From NCBI RefSeq assembly GCF_000264905.1, contig NW_006763134.1:32277-96276 (forward strand): DNA of 64,000 nt. The letters are read 5' to 3'. This document shows positions 47,795 to 59,888 of this stretch, piece by piece; position 1 is the stretch's first letter; every line of letters begins with the position of its first letter. Origin of the DNA: Stereum hirsutum FP-91666 SS1 (taxonomy: Eukaryota; Basidiomycota; Agaricomycetes; Russulales; Stereaceae). A program made the translations under genes and the position numbers. The notes below the pieces were generated by a model, which saw only the letters and a program-made list of their open reading frames with translations, was not told the origin of the DNA and ran no database searches.

Positions 47795-49384
47795 CTGACA
47801 TCCTAGTTGGATGCTCGTCTTTGTATGAGAATGAGAGAAGTCGAATAAGGTCGGTGTAGGATGGGTGGGAGGAATGGGTGAACGTTTGGTTGTTGTTGGC
47901 GAAATGTGGCTAGCGCGTTTGTATCTCCGCTTCAAATACCGAAAAAATAAAGTTGAAGTCAACATTTCTCAAGTCATTCGACGACGCCAACGTTCAGCGC
48001 TCAGCACTCAGCTCTTTGATGCATCCTCCTATCATCGTCTCGGCTTGTAAGTCTTCTGTGTCTTCACTATCCTCCATTACTCTATTCTACCGCACTGCCG
48101 AAGTTCGAGCGCTCTCTATGCCGCGGCGACTCGTTTGTCCTTATACTCTGGTCCGGGCTTTTATTCTTTGTTTGTTCTCAAAAAGTGCTCTTTGGAATCG
48201 GTACCGAGGGTGACGATGTAGGCGCAGCGCAGGATCATCGATCACTTCTTACCCTGCTACGCCACAATGAATCCGCAGCCTCCGTCCCTTGAGTCGACCT
48301 GGACCTGCGACGCCTCAGATGCTTCGAGATGTTCGTACAGAATGTGTTGTGCTCTCACAACATCCGGTCAAGCGAATGGGCTAAGTACTGCGGGAATTTT
48401 TCTACAGGAACAAACGGGGAGAAGCAAGTCTAAGTCCGGTCGAGACTGCAGCACCGAAGCCTTCACCCTCCGCAGGCCTTTTCATGCCTACGATTGAGGC
48501 TTATTACTTACGCGTGTCAATGCTGCGAACTTCGAGACGAAGTTCTGCATCGACCGCACCCGTGGCTAGGGAGAACCGTTCCATAACACTCTAATGACGC
48601 AACTCAGCTCAGCTCAGCTCTCGTCCGTGCGATGGTGCTTTCCACCTCCATATACAGCCCCGGCACCGAATACATATCCGACTGCCAAACTGGGAAATTG
48701 CCTCGGTACGTCAGAGAGTGCGCCTGATTGTTGGAAAGTCGCCCTCGAACACGAGGTGGTTCGCTGCTTCTTTCATCCCTTTGCTTCTTGCGGAATTGGC
48801 CTTGTGGACGATCGTGCATTTTGATTCGTCGGACCGTTATCAGATATGATCATCACATGTGTACCCTCGGATTCTTTGTGGCCGCTTCCTGAGGTTTTTG
48901 TCCGCTGTTCTCCATTCGCTAGAAGGTTCGTGGACCTGTCGTCCATAGCGCCCCGCAAGAGTGTCCTAGGGAGTGCGAGACCATCCTCACCGTTTACGCT
49001 TTGCAGGCTCCATGATCATGCGACAGCTAGTCCTCCTTCGAAATTTCATGTCCTCCTTTTCCATTCCAACCGGTTCCTCGCCCCCATGTAAGTATTCACA
49101 CACTACGCGCTCGATTCTTCATGTCTCCTCTCGAGAGCATACTTATTTCAGGCGGTACCTGACCACAAACCGATGGCACAAACCTGCCTGACCGGTCGAT
49201 TTCGGAACCCCAATAAAAATGATGATCTTCCCGGTACCTCGCGCCAGTGCTGACTCTTTATGCTGAGAGCCAAGGCCTTTTTTCTTGCTCTTCCCTCTTC
49301 GCGCTCACTCGCCAAGTTTACCTTGTGCTCTTCCTTGGCGGACTAGCTAACTGTTGACTGCACAGAGTCATCATATCAGCGAAT
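47795..49384. other. Intergenic region upstream of transporter 1
   Basis: A 1.6-kb stretch without a recognised gene. It contains one iron-GATA motif at 48837-48845 and a tandem CTCAGCTCAG run near 48604-48622. Confidence 0.45.
48837..48845 (-). promoter_or_regulatory. ATCWGATAA iron-GATA factor site
   Basis: The sequence is TTATCAGAT, that is ATCTGATAA on the minus strand, 540 bases upstream of the first transporter's start codon. Confidence 0.6.
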
Positions 49385-52300
49385 ATGTCTCAGGAAACGC
49401 CCTCCAAGACTTATGGTCAAGCCCACACAGACCTCGAACGTGACGACTCGAAGTCCGTAGGTGCATCAGGCTCCGACTCGTCTCCCGCCACCAACGGGCC
49501 TATCGCAGAAGAACGCAAGTCTGGCGCGGAACGTATCGAGGCTCTGTACACCGTCTTTGACAAAAAGAACGGAGCCTCGATATGGCTGCTTTACTTGAGT
49601 TTGGGGCTGTTCTTCTATGCGTACAGTTTGGCGAGCAATACGGTCAGCAATTACCTCGCGTTTGCGACGAGTGCGTTTGGCGAGCATTCGGTGTTGAGTA
49701 CGATCTCGACGATGGTTTATATTATCGGTGCTGTTGGTGAGTTACCATTTTTCCTCTCCGACTTGATCGAAGAGACTTGACTTTTTGTATTAATGGCTTG
49801 CTGACTGGATGTGGCGAATATTTTACTTGGTGTGCGTGAATAGGAAAGCCTTTCGTGGCCCAACTTGCCGATATAACTTCCCGTCCGGTCGCCTACGCCT
49901 TCTCTCTCGTCCTTTACACTCTTGGATTCATAGTCGTTGCGGCTGCTCCGAACGTGGCCGCTCTTGCCGCAGGTACGTCTTCGGCATCCTCCTTCATTAC
50001 TTTCTTCGTCTATGCAGCACACTGATCCTCTACATACCTCATTGTTACTTTGTGTAGGAGAACTTCTTTACGCCATCGGAGGCGTCGGGCTGACGCTCGT
50101 CACATCGCTCATTGTGGCTGATCTCAGTCCGTTGGAATGGAGAGGATTTATCACGGCCTTGCCTGATATGCCTTATATCATCAATGCTTATGTCTCGTAC
50201 GTTTCCTACAGTGTTACCTTGAGGCCATACAGATCTTGACTCTGATATTTTGCAGCGGTTTCATTACGGATGGCCTTGGTGAGGATGGATGGTATGTATT
50301 CTTTTTACTCAATCAATCTGCGTATCTGAGCACTTACGACCTTACCTACTTTCACAGGCGTTGGGGTTACGGAATGTTCGCCGTAAGCCCACTTCACTCC
50401 TCCTAGCCATACTTTCTCGGATTAAACTCTCACTGACGCACTCCCCATTCACCTCACTCTCAACTTTGCAGATCATAATGCCCGTCGTTATGGCCCCTGC
50501 CCTCATGGTCCTCTTCTGGGCCGACCTCAAAGCCAAGCAACATGGTATCGCCTCAGGTCTCACCCGCGCCCATTTGCACGAGAAGAAGTCCGTCTGGCAA
50601 CACACAAAAGATTTCTGCATTGCGATCGACGCGTTCGGGTTGATCCTGTTGGGTTTTAGTTGGACTTTGGCTTTGTTGCCGTTCACGTTGAAGAGTACGG
50701 CGGCTGGAGGATACAAGAATCGTAGGTATTTGCTCATTCTTCCCTTCTGTTTCGAAATAGATTGAGGGAAATATTGATTTTTTTGTCGTTGATAGCATCT
50801 TTGATTGCGATGTTTGCCACCGGAGGGGTTCTCTTCTTTGTGTTCATTGCGTATGAGAAGTTTTACACTTCGCACCCGGTTCTTCCCGCAAGGATCTTGA
50901 ACAAAGTCTTCATCCTGGGTGTCATCATCGGTACGTTCTGCTCTTATTCCCTCAGTTTAGACAGTTATGTTGGACGATAGAGTGCTGAATGATACGCCAC
51001 TTCATGATGGATGATGCAGATATGTTCTTTTACATCGCTGGCGAGCTGCGTGGGACGTATTATTCCAGTTGGACTTATGTTGTATGTCTTGCCTTTCCTC
51101 GCCGGTGGCCAAAAACGTATTCTTGACATATCGTGGCAATTCTACACAGGTCACCGATTGGTAGGCACTCCTCACTGTTATGCTCGGTAATCCACTCTGT
51201 TGTTTCACTGACTTGGATCCTCTACGGCGACGTTATGTGACGATTTAATAGGACACTCTACGAATGGACGATATTCTCCAACACCGAAACAGTTGGACTT
51301 TGCGTCTTCGGCCTGATTGCAGGCCTGATCCAGAGGGCAACGCACAGGTTCAAGGTACGTACTCTATTGCCATACCACATTCTACGTTTCGCATTGGTGC
51401 TCACTTATCAATTCCTATGTTCCATAGTGGCTGCAAGTGTCCGGTCTTTGCATATACATCATGTTTGTACTTTCATCGCCATCGTGAAGTTTAGAATGAT
51501 GGCGCTGATTCTAAGTGACTCTCAACAGCGGCATAGGCATCACACTCTACGCTCGCGGTGACCACGCCACGTAAGTTTCGTCACGGATATTCACTCCTTC
51601 ATATAAATATTCAAGTCGTCTACAACACTCACACATTCTTCCCTCCACGTCCCACGTCTATGCAGTTCCGTTGCCCTCGCGTGGACTCAAATCCTCATCG
51701 CCATGGGAGGCGCCTGCTCTGTCGTTGGTACCCGTGTCGCCACTCAAGCTTCCGTACCGCATGAGGATCTGGCCGTCGTGATCGCAAATCTGGCGCTGTG
51801 GACTAAGTTGGGAGGCGCAATGGGAGTTGCCATCGGTACGTTGCTTGTGCTCCGTTTGACCTATAATTGATTGGTTGTGGACTGATCTTCACTTCTCTTT
51901 TCTACGGTGGCGATGCAGCTGGTGGTGTATGGAGGTCAGTGCTACTCGCTTTGCTTTCCCGCTTCATTAGGTCGGGTGTGCTGATGTCACGTCTATTATA
52001 TCTCTGCAGTGGAACGATGCCTTCGAACCTCTCCAAGAATCTCACACCTCTTGGGGTTTCTTCCGCCACGATTACCAAGATCTACGGATCTATCAAGACC
52101 GCGAAGACGCAGTCGGACGACATAAGGGCTGCTGTTATCACCGGTGTGTACAGCTTACCTCTCACTTCCTCCTTCTATCTGGCGATTCTGACGTGCGATC
52201 TTTATGGCAGCATACGACGAAACCGTCAAGCCGCTCTATATCGCCGCTCTTGTTCTCGGTACGTCATCCTTGGCTGTTCATCTCTGTCTCCTCACTTTCG

Positions 52301-52493
52301 ATCTCGTCTCCTCACCTTCAAAATGTTCTTTTTGCTTGTCGCAGCTTTTGTTCCACTTATCGCCGCCCTCCTCACAACGAACTACTACCTCGGCAAGACA
52401 CAAAATGCTGTCGATGGGAAGCTGCACGCCATGTATCGCGAGGGTGGGAGCGAGGAACATGCTGAGGGCGAGTTTGTTCAGGAGAAGAAGTAA
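49385..52493 (+). CDS. Siderophore-iron MFS transporter 1 (Sit1/Arn type)
   Basis: The first ten exons (49385-49736, 49844-49972, 50058-50196, 50256-50291, 50358-50382, 50472-50721, 50796-50930, 51020-51081, 51150-51160, 51252-51354) keep phase; more follow to the stop at 52491-52493. Features: a cytoplasmic N-terminus with AEERKSGAERIEALY, TM1 SIWLLYLSLGLFFYAYSLAS, GKPFVAQLADITSRP (the loop after TM2), IVADLSPLEWRGF, FSWTLALLPFTLKS, SWTYVVTDWTLYEWTIFSNT, QASVPHEDLAVVIANLALW and a C-terminal FVPLIAALLTTNYYLGKTQNAV. These are hallmarks of fungal siderophore-iron:H+ symporters in the plasma membrane. Exon 9 is only 11 bases. It ends with the acidic tail GEFVQEKK. The neighbouring biosynthesis genes support uptake or export of the cluster product. 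Confidence 0.93.
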
Positions 52494-53148
52494 GGTATGG
52501 AGCTTGCGGTAAGATCTCTGTGGTAAGGCAATGACGAGACGACAGAGAAGCCTGGTCTAGAGGAACGGAGAGCACCAGACGATTTCTTTTACGATTTAGG
52601 CCTTTTTGCCCTCATGTGTACTGACGATGACGGTGACTTCTTTGACTCGGTGTTATTTACACATCCCCAAAATGTGATACCTTCTTTATCCTGACTCAAG
52701 ACGCTCGAGTGTGTTCGTTCCAGAAGCCTTTGCACAACAATCGTCAATAAACTAAATGACGCCGAGTTTGCGTCCGGAGTCAACTTCAAGTTGCAAGCTC
52801 TCTGCTGCTTTCAGTTCTACGGTCGAAACTCACATTCAACATCAAAGTTTTGTTGGTATATGCACTCTTTGCTCTAGGCGACTCTATTGATAATATAAGA
52901 CGGCTTTTGTTTCTTGGAAAATTATATGTCCCAGTGAGTCTTTTCTGCACAAATTCTTCCTACAAGGTTACACCGTGAGTTAAGTCCTTCCCGGCGGTGC
53001 TCTCTCCGAAAATACGTGTATGCACAGTCCTGGGTGCTCCTGCCCACCAAGGCAGATAATTGTTGCCGTCTTTCTTTCACATTCCTCACCATGTCGTGCT
53101 CGAAGATCCTTCGGGCCCGTTGTTTCCTCGTCTTCATTAACGATAGGT
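52494..53148. other. Intergenic between transporter 1 and the inverted exon
   Basis: 3' region of transporter 1. No recognised gene. Confidence 0.35.
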
Positions 53149-53490
53149 CTAATCGAGTTCATAAAGCGAGCTTCTTTTCAAGCAAGCAGGGATGCCATAC
53201 AAAGCCCATATCGACAGACCGCCCTTGCCAAAGACGCGATAGAGGGCTTCTATACGCTCAGCACCGGAACGACGCTCCTCTGCAACGGGGCCTGGGGTGA
53301 CGAGGAGCTCTGGTTGAGCGTCTGCCTCAAGATCACGATCATGGTCAGACGTGGAAGACGATCTCTTCGATTTTGTCTCAAGACCGTGGGGAGTAGACAT
53401 CCTTGAAGAAGAGGAGGGGAGGAGGGGCGCCGACTCGTCTACGGAATCTCTCGACAGAACCGCGTCTTCATCGTCGTCATTCATATGCAT
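53149..53490 (-). pseudogene. Inverted first exon of siderophore transporter 2
   Basis: The minus strand from 53490 encodes an N-terminus like that of transporter 1: acidic start, then VAEERRSGAERIEALYRVF and SIWALY (53194 region), after which homology stops abruptly. The remaining exons of a second transporter lie on the plus strand from about 54334, starting exactly where this one ends (ISLFLFFYAYSLAGN). The exon therefore points away from the rest of its gene. Only bases down to about 53194 are genuine exon; the trailing codons are unrelated. Confidence 0.85.
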
Positions 53491-54333
53491 TCTGAATCTG
53501 CTAAAATCTGAATTACTCTAGATTGCCTGGCTGTGGACAAGCAAAGGTACGATGCGCAAACTTGCATTTGGCCGACACCAAGTCTCTTGGCTTGGACAGC
53601 GATGGGCTTGGGATTCGGAGTGAGGGCGATGGAGGAGCAGAAAGGGAGGGACACGGCCTGCTGGCATCGTTCGCAGTCGGACGAGTGTCCGCGCGCCAAG
53701 TCCGACTGCCGGTTCCTTGTTCCAAGACCGGAGGCAGACGGAGGCACCGCGCGCTCCATCATACTTATCAGATAACGCTGACATATCTGATACCGGCAAT
53801 CACCAGCAGGCATTCGGAAAATCGATCGAGCGCCGGTGATCATCCCAGGCGAGATATTGTCTCCGGCTCGGAAATACTGATCATCTAATCTCTTCCTGGA
53901 GATGCGGGGTCACTCATCCCGAGCTCAACTCACAAAAGAGTTTGTAGGCTTGAGGACCCATCGTGTCCTTACCTTGGAACCACGGCCATTTCTTCACCGA
54001 GCTAGCACTGCTACGCTAATTTCAAAGTATCACCGACGAGTTTCAACCACTTTTCCGGCTTTCGTATAGTCACGGTAGTAGTACGAGTACCTTGTGGGAT
54101 TGGGAGGTTTGTGCATTAATGAGCCAACTGCGATGCTTTCGGCCTTGAGGTCAAAATTTAGCTGAAACACGGGCCAAGTCCCCGGCCAGCTTGAAGAACG
54201 GTGCCGCCCGAGCCTACCTGCTGAAGAAATTTGCACAATCTCAAAGGTCGTCGAAGCTTCTTGACCCGGAAAAATTAGGAAGTTTTACCTGGTACCTGTG
54301 GACCATCATGCATCAGGCCCAGGTACAATAGTC
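53491..54333. promoter_or_regulatory. Promoter region of transporter 2, carried on the inverted segment
   Basis: These bases lie upstream of the inverted exon (minus orientation). 53765-53775 is TTATCAGATAA, which reads as the iron-GATA consensus on both strands, and 53785-53793 is ATCTGATAC, one mismatch. They sit about 280-300 bases upstream of the ATG at 53490. No gene was recognised here. Confidence 0.65.
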
Positions 54334-57300
54334 GAAGATCAGCCTGTTCCTGTTTTTCTATGCGTATAGTCTTGCGGGGAACACAGTCAGCAACTATTTG
54401 GCATTCGCCACGAGCCATTTTGGAGAACACACGGTGTTGAGTACGATTGATACGATGGTCTACGTTATCGGCGCTGTCGGTAAGTCACTAATGTCGAAGT
54501 CTGGACGGGATGCCGGACTTAGTGGCTCAAAAACTGACGCGTGTGGGCTTCGATAGGTAAACCATTTGTGGCCCAATTGGCGGATATCACTTCAAGACCG
54601 ATCGCGTATTCCGTCTCTCTTGTCCTCTATGTTCTTGGTTTCGTCGTCGTCGCTGCTGCTCAAGGAATCGGCGCCGTCGCAGGAGGTATGTGATCCGCCT
54701 TGCATTATTTCGTCTCGTTGCATACACTTTATACTGCAGTATTGACGAGTCTGGCATCATTTTTGTATATGTACAGGACAACTTATGTATGAAGTTGGCT
54801 CCGTCGGCCTTGACCTTGTCACGGACCTCATCGTGGCAGACTTGTCTCCTCTGGAATGGTACACAACCCCTCTTTCCCCTCGCTCCGTTCTGCCCTCTTC
54901 AAGGCTTATCATCCAAGATTTGACTGATGCTGACTCGAATGATGAATTGATTCTGTAGGCGAGGTTTTATGACCGCGCTCCCGAGTGCGCCGTACATCAT
55001 CAATGCCTACGTCTCGTGCGTCTGAGGTCTTATTTTCATCTTTTTCTCCGAACTTAACATGGACTGTGTATTATAGAGGATTTATCACGGATGGACTGGG
55101 TGAAGATGGCTGGTATGTCCCATACTTCGTCTCTCTGTCAATGCAGCGTGAGAGTCAATAATACTGACCAGTATATACGTGCTTTCTCATAATTATGATC
55201 TGACAGGCGATGGGGATACGGGATGTTCGCTGTACGCTCAAATTTCTAGCCGTCTCCTCTTATCATTTTCTCATCCCGACACTCGCTCCCTTTCTCGTCC
55301 TGCTTGTGGGTCCCCAACCAACAAATACTCACTCTCTTCCGTAAACCTAGATTATGATGCCCGTGGTCATGGCTCCCGCCCTCGTCGTTCTCTTCTGGGC
55401 GGACGTGAAAGCGAAGAAGGCCCATATACTATCATTCAGCGCATCCAACTACACGGCGCGGACCGATAAACGTGAGCACCCTCTACACAACTTTTGCCGT
55501 ATCTGCATCTTGATCGTGACGATGCTGACTGACGCTTTTCTTCCCTGCCGCGCACTTATTCGTGCTGATGATAAAATGGACCGGAACACAAACGAAATAG
55601 AGGAACGTAAATCATGGATAATCCTCTGTCGTGACTTTTGCATCAAGATCGACGCGTTCGGGTTGATTTTGCTCGGGTTCAGCTGGAGTTTGATCTTGTT
55701 ACCGTTCACGCTGAAGAGTACGGCGGCTGATGGGTATAAGAACCGTGAGTCTTCCTTCTTCATTTTCTTTCGTTGTATACCTCTTGTTTTGAGCGGACTT
55801 ATATGCTGAATTCTTGATGTGTGTCTGTGTGGTATATGATGTGCGACCATAGCTTCGCTGATCGCGATGTTCGCCGTCGGCGGTGTGCTGCTCATCGCGT
55901 TCGGACTGTACGAAAAATGGGGAACGAACCATCCTATATTGCCATACAGGATATTGAACAAGGTGTTCATTCTTGGAGTCATCATTGGTGCGTCTATCTC
56001 CAACTACTTGAGCGAATACACGTTTGCTGACAGCATGTGGTCTGTATAGATGCGTTCTACTTCTTGAGCGGAAGGCTGCGATCGACGTATTTCTCGAGTT
56101 GGACTTATGTGGTTACGGATTGGTGAGTTTCCCTTTCTGCCTCTCAGATCGCACTATCCATCCGGCATCCTCTACGTTGACATGCGCGTCAAAACAACGC
56201 AATCCATGCAACTCGCCGTAACACGAAACATACTAACACGGATCGGATTCAACAGGTCACTCTACGAGTGGACGATCTTTTCGAACACCGAGACGGTCGG
56301 ATTGTGCGTTTTCGGTCTCATCGCAGGTCTTATTCAGAGGTATACGCATCGGTATAAGTGGTTGCAGGTGTCGGGATTGTCGATTCGGATAATGTACGCC
56401 CCCTTTCTAGTGTTCCCGAGCGAGATATGAAGCCAACATCTTGGATGGTGCTATGTAGTGGTATGGGATTGACTTTCTATGCGCGAGGCAGCCACGCTAC
56501 GTGAGTCCATATCTCCTCTTCCATCTCCTCTGTCATACAAATAATCCTCTAACATTCCTCTTCCCCATAAAGAAACGTCGCCCTCGCATGGACACAAATC
56601 CTCATCGCTCTTGGCGGAGCCTTCTCCGTCGTCGGCACTCGTGTTTCTACTCAAGCTTCAGTCCCACACGAAGACCTTGCCGTCGTGATTGCCAATCTGG
56701 CGCTTTGGACGAAGTTGGCTGGAGCTATTGGAGCCGCGGTCGCAGGAGCCGTTTGGAGGTCAGTTCCTTTCATTGTGCAGTTCTGAGTTCTGCACGAGAA
56801 AATGGAGGACTAACAGATATTATGTAGTGGCACGATGCCGACGAACTTGAGTAACCAGCTGCGACCCCTTGGACTTTCCGCTGCAGATATCAAGAAGATC
56901 TACGGCTCCATCAAGACCGCAAAATCACAGCCTGCGAACGTGAGGGCTGCGGTCATCATCGGTGCGTTCCCTCTTCTTGGTAACTTCCATGATTGCACGT
57001 TGGATTGACAATATTATTGTGATTTAGCGTACGACGCGACTGTCAAGCCGCTCTACATCGCCGCTCTCGTGCTCTGTACGTCCCTTTCCCTCTCCCCTTC
57101 TTCCCATGTCTCTTTGTCTTCTACACATTTCTTCCCCGCTCACGGTATTGAGGTCCTGATCATCCGCCATGGAATACACAGCCTTCATCCCCCTCATTGC
57201 CGGCCTCCTCACCACGAACTACTACCTCGGAAAAACTCAAAATGCAGTCGATGGACGTGTCCATGCCATTTATGTCGCTGAATCTGGGGAAGCAGCGTAC

Positions 57301-57411
57301 GTACCAGAAGGTGGAGATCCGAGGATGGTCGGGACGGAGGCACATACGGCTGCAGGAGTTGGCGGGGTTGATGATGGGGTGCCTGAGGGCGGAGCTAGGA
57401 GGCGGGATTAG
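54334..57411 (+). pseudogene. Siderophore-iron MFS transporter 2, exons 2 onward without a start
   Basis: The body is closely similar to transporter 1 in order and sequence: FFYAYSLAGNTVSNYLAF, GKPFVAQLADITSRPIAY, IVADLSPLEWRGF, GFITDGLGEDGW, FSWSLILLPFTLKS, SWTYVVTDWSLYEWTIFSNT, QASVPHEDLAVVIANLALW and PLIAGLLTTNYYLGKTQNAV. The splice signals and frames I checked look intact to the stop at 57409-57411. The N-terminus, the start of TM1 and the promoter are on the opposite strand at about 53194-53490. As written the gene is split and should not make a normal protein. The intactness of the remainder argues for a recent inversion or an assembly/haplotype error. Relative to transporter 1 it lacks the intron at 51082-51149 and has a longer loop after VLFWADVKAKK. 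Confidence 0.85.
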
Positions 57412-58198
57412 GTGAAGTAGGCCGGGGAGAGAGATGGTCGTTTAGATTGAACGCGTCAATGGATTGGGAAAAATGAGACAAGAGACAGGGAGATGTCTCT
57501 TGATTAATGTGATTAATGACATGTGAGAGTGTTTTATTGAGGGATGTGTTTTTACTTGTAACTTCCCCCTTGTTCCGAGTCGTTCTCTGCTCGGAGATTT
57601 AGAGTAGATATTTCGCGTTACAGTGACCAGGTTACTCTACAAGCTCCGCTGTTCTTTGACTGTTATGACTAAAGTTGAACTCCCATCTCTGCATTTAGGG
57701 AGCTGCACCTCATTGCCATTCCGTTCTTGAAGTGTCCATGACGATTTCATGAGTCTCGACTCAGTTGAGATCGGTGAACGGTCACGTGCTCGACTCGCTA
57801 GGGGCGCGAGTCCTCAGTCGCGGCTCGCGCAATTCACTCTACTCTTGCCCATCACCAGCGTAACGCGTTAACCCTCCAGCACTAACCATGAGTTTCGGTC
57901 CTGGTCATTAACATCGTCACTCTCAAGCCCGTATACCGTCGATCTAGACAAGCTCCCCCATCTCCATCGTATACATCCTTATAGCCTTCGTCTGAGTCAC
58001 GCCGCGTCTGCTGACTTATGGATGTATCACCACTACGAGGAATCCTTCTAGATATGACTGGCGACGGGCCTGACTTCAAAAGTATTGACGACAACTATAC
58101 GAATCCTCTCGCTCGTGACGTGATATCCCTGGAATCTGATTGGAGGCAGAGCTCGATAAGTTCGACGTTGTGGTAGATGCCTGACTTGACAACGCAAC
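57412..58198. other. No recognised gene
   Basis: Downstream of transporter 2. A GTCACGTGCT E-box-like motif at about 57781 is noted, but there is no clear feature otherwise. Confidence 0.35.
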
Positions 58199-59435
58199 GT
58201 GAATCGGATTCCAACGCGGGTGGTGAGCTCTTTCTGTGACACGCATTCTTTTTCTGTGTGGATTTTTCTCGCGGTTCGTCCTTGTTTTCGGTCAACCTCG
58301 TCATGGAGAGTCTGTCATCGGCAAGCCCTTCGAGTTGCTGCCCCCTACGACCCTGCACGATCCAAATCCCTCGACCTTCTTGGCGTCGCGTTACTTTCAC
58401 GCTTCCATGAATTGCACACACTGGAGGACCTAGACGAAGCTATTGCCTTTTGTCGGCAAGCACTCAATCTGCGCCCTCCATGCCCTCCGACCCTTATCCG
58501 TCGGAAAGGCACTTTACACGCATATCGAATTTTGCGGCACTACCTCCAAATTGAACGAAAGAATCTATCTTCACGTTCAGGCCACTGATGTGCGGAACGC
58601 CACCGCTCTTGACCTCCTGACCGCATACGGACGACTAGGTCTTTCGTACTGGACTCGTTACGAACATCTTGGTGATTTGAAGGACAATCAGGCAGCGTTG
58701 TTCTGGTGTCAAGAGCCGCGCGAATGGTGCCCAACGGGGCATCCTAATCGTGCGATGATACTGCACACGCTGGGACTCGCACATCATGCTCGATGCGAGC
58801 AACGGGATCGCAACGGAAGCGACGATGTGGAAGAAGCTGTCCGACTTTATCGAGAAGTCCTCATCCTCTGGCCTCCAGGGCACCATTGTCACTCGACTGT
58901 TCTTCACGATCTCGGCCTCGCGATGTATTCTCACTTCAAAATATTCCGCAAAGATGAATATCTCGTCCATGCCGTTATACATCTTCAGGACGCTCTCGCC
59001 TTGACTTCACGTCCACAGTCAGCGGTATTACTTGTCGACTTGGCCTATGCCTTACACGCCGTTGCAGAGCGATCACATGTGGTGGGAGACTTCTACCAGC
59101 CGATTTCGCTATATCGCAGAGCACTCGAAGCTCAAGATCTTCCTGGTACACATCGATCGTATGCATTATGCGGCCTCTGCATTTCTCTATATTCTCAGTT
59201 CCTGCGATGTAAAACGCAAGACTATCTGAACGAAGCCATGTCTATCCATCAACAGCTTACTGGTGCATCCACACACGTACCTCCGAGACGCCGTGACCAA
59301 CTTGAAACCCTGAAGAAAGTAATAGATCCTCACCTCCGAGCTCAAGACGAAGAAGTCCCGGACAATGACAACTTCGAGTTCGTCGCATGTCTTCGCTCAA
59401 CCGCTCATTTGTCAACTGACAACTCTGGATGGTGA
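58199..59435 (+). pseudogene. TPR-repeat protein with a frameshift
   Basis: Tetratricopeptide-like repeats of about 42 residues, as in fungal TPR/NLR-associated proteins: LLGVALLSRFHELHTLEDLD with AFCRQALNLRPP in one frame up to about 58490, then ALYTHIEFCG, LGLSYWTRYEHLGDLKDNQ, AMILHTLGLAHHARC and EAVRLYREVLILWPPGHH in another frame to the stop at 59433-59435. The frame switches inside a repeat at about 58488-58505 without a plausible intron. The gene is therefore frameshifted, or the sequence has an indel error. TPRs mediate protein contacts; the partner is unknown. The N-terminal start is not determinable. Confidence 0.6.
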
Positions 59436-59888
59436 TCGAATAGACGTACAATGCTCCCTCATCTCTCACGCATGGCCTCAGGGCTGCCTGTATCTTCAGG
59501 TAAGTCGTTACAATCTTCCTTCTTGCCATCTCGCTCCTTCCGTCGGTCTATCAATACTGTATTATTAGAAGTGTCCACTCTGGCTAGTCGTGCCTCCCCC
59601 CAAACACGGAATCCTCTCCATCCTACACGAAATCACAAGTTCAGTGTTGGGGCCGTTCAGCGGTTGCTCTCGGAAAGAGAGAGGGAAGAAGAACTAAGGT
59701 GGATTCCAACATTGAAGATGGCGGAAAAGGAGAAGCACGACGAAGCAGCGGGTGAGGTGAATGGCGAGAAGGGTCTTGTAAGGAGCAATCTTGAGGGTAC
59801 GCCGATTTCGGCGCAAATAGCAGCGAAGACGTCGAAGAGTAAGGCTATGATACGACGATGGAAGACGTTCTGGCGTATCAGAAAATAG
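59436..59888 (+). other. Possible short coding region, unassigned
   Basis: An open frame of 145 codons (LLSEREREEELRWIP, MAEKEKHDEAAGEVNGEKG, MIRRWKTFWRIRK) follows the TPR gene on the same strand. The charged, helix-like composition is plausible for protein, but no family was recognised. It could be a 3' exon of the TPR gene. Confidence 0.25.

Noticed and set aside
51082..51149. Treating the extra intron of transporter 1 as a frameshift
   Set aside because: Good donor (GTATGT) and acceptor (ACACAG) signals are present and removal restores the family sequence in phase.
53194..57411. Two independent transporter-related genes in head-to-head orientation
   Set aside because: The minus-strand piece stops mid-TM1 exactly where the plus-strand piece begins, so one gene split by inversion is the simpler reading.
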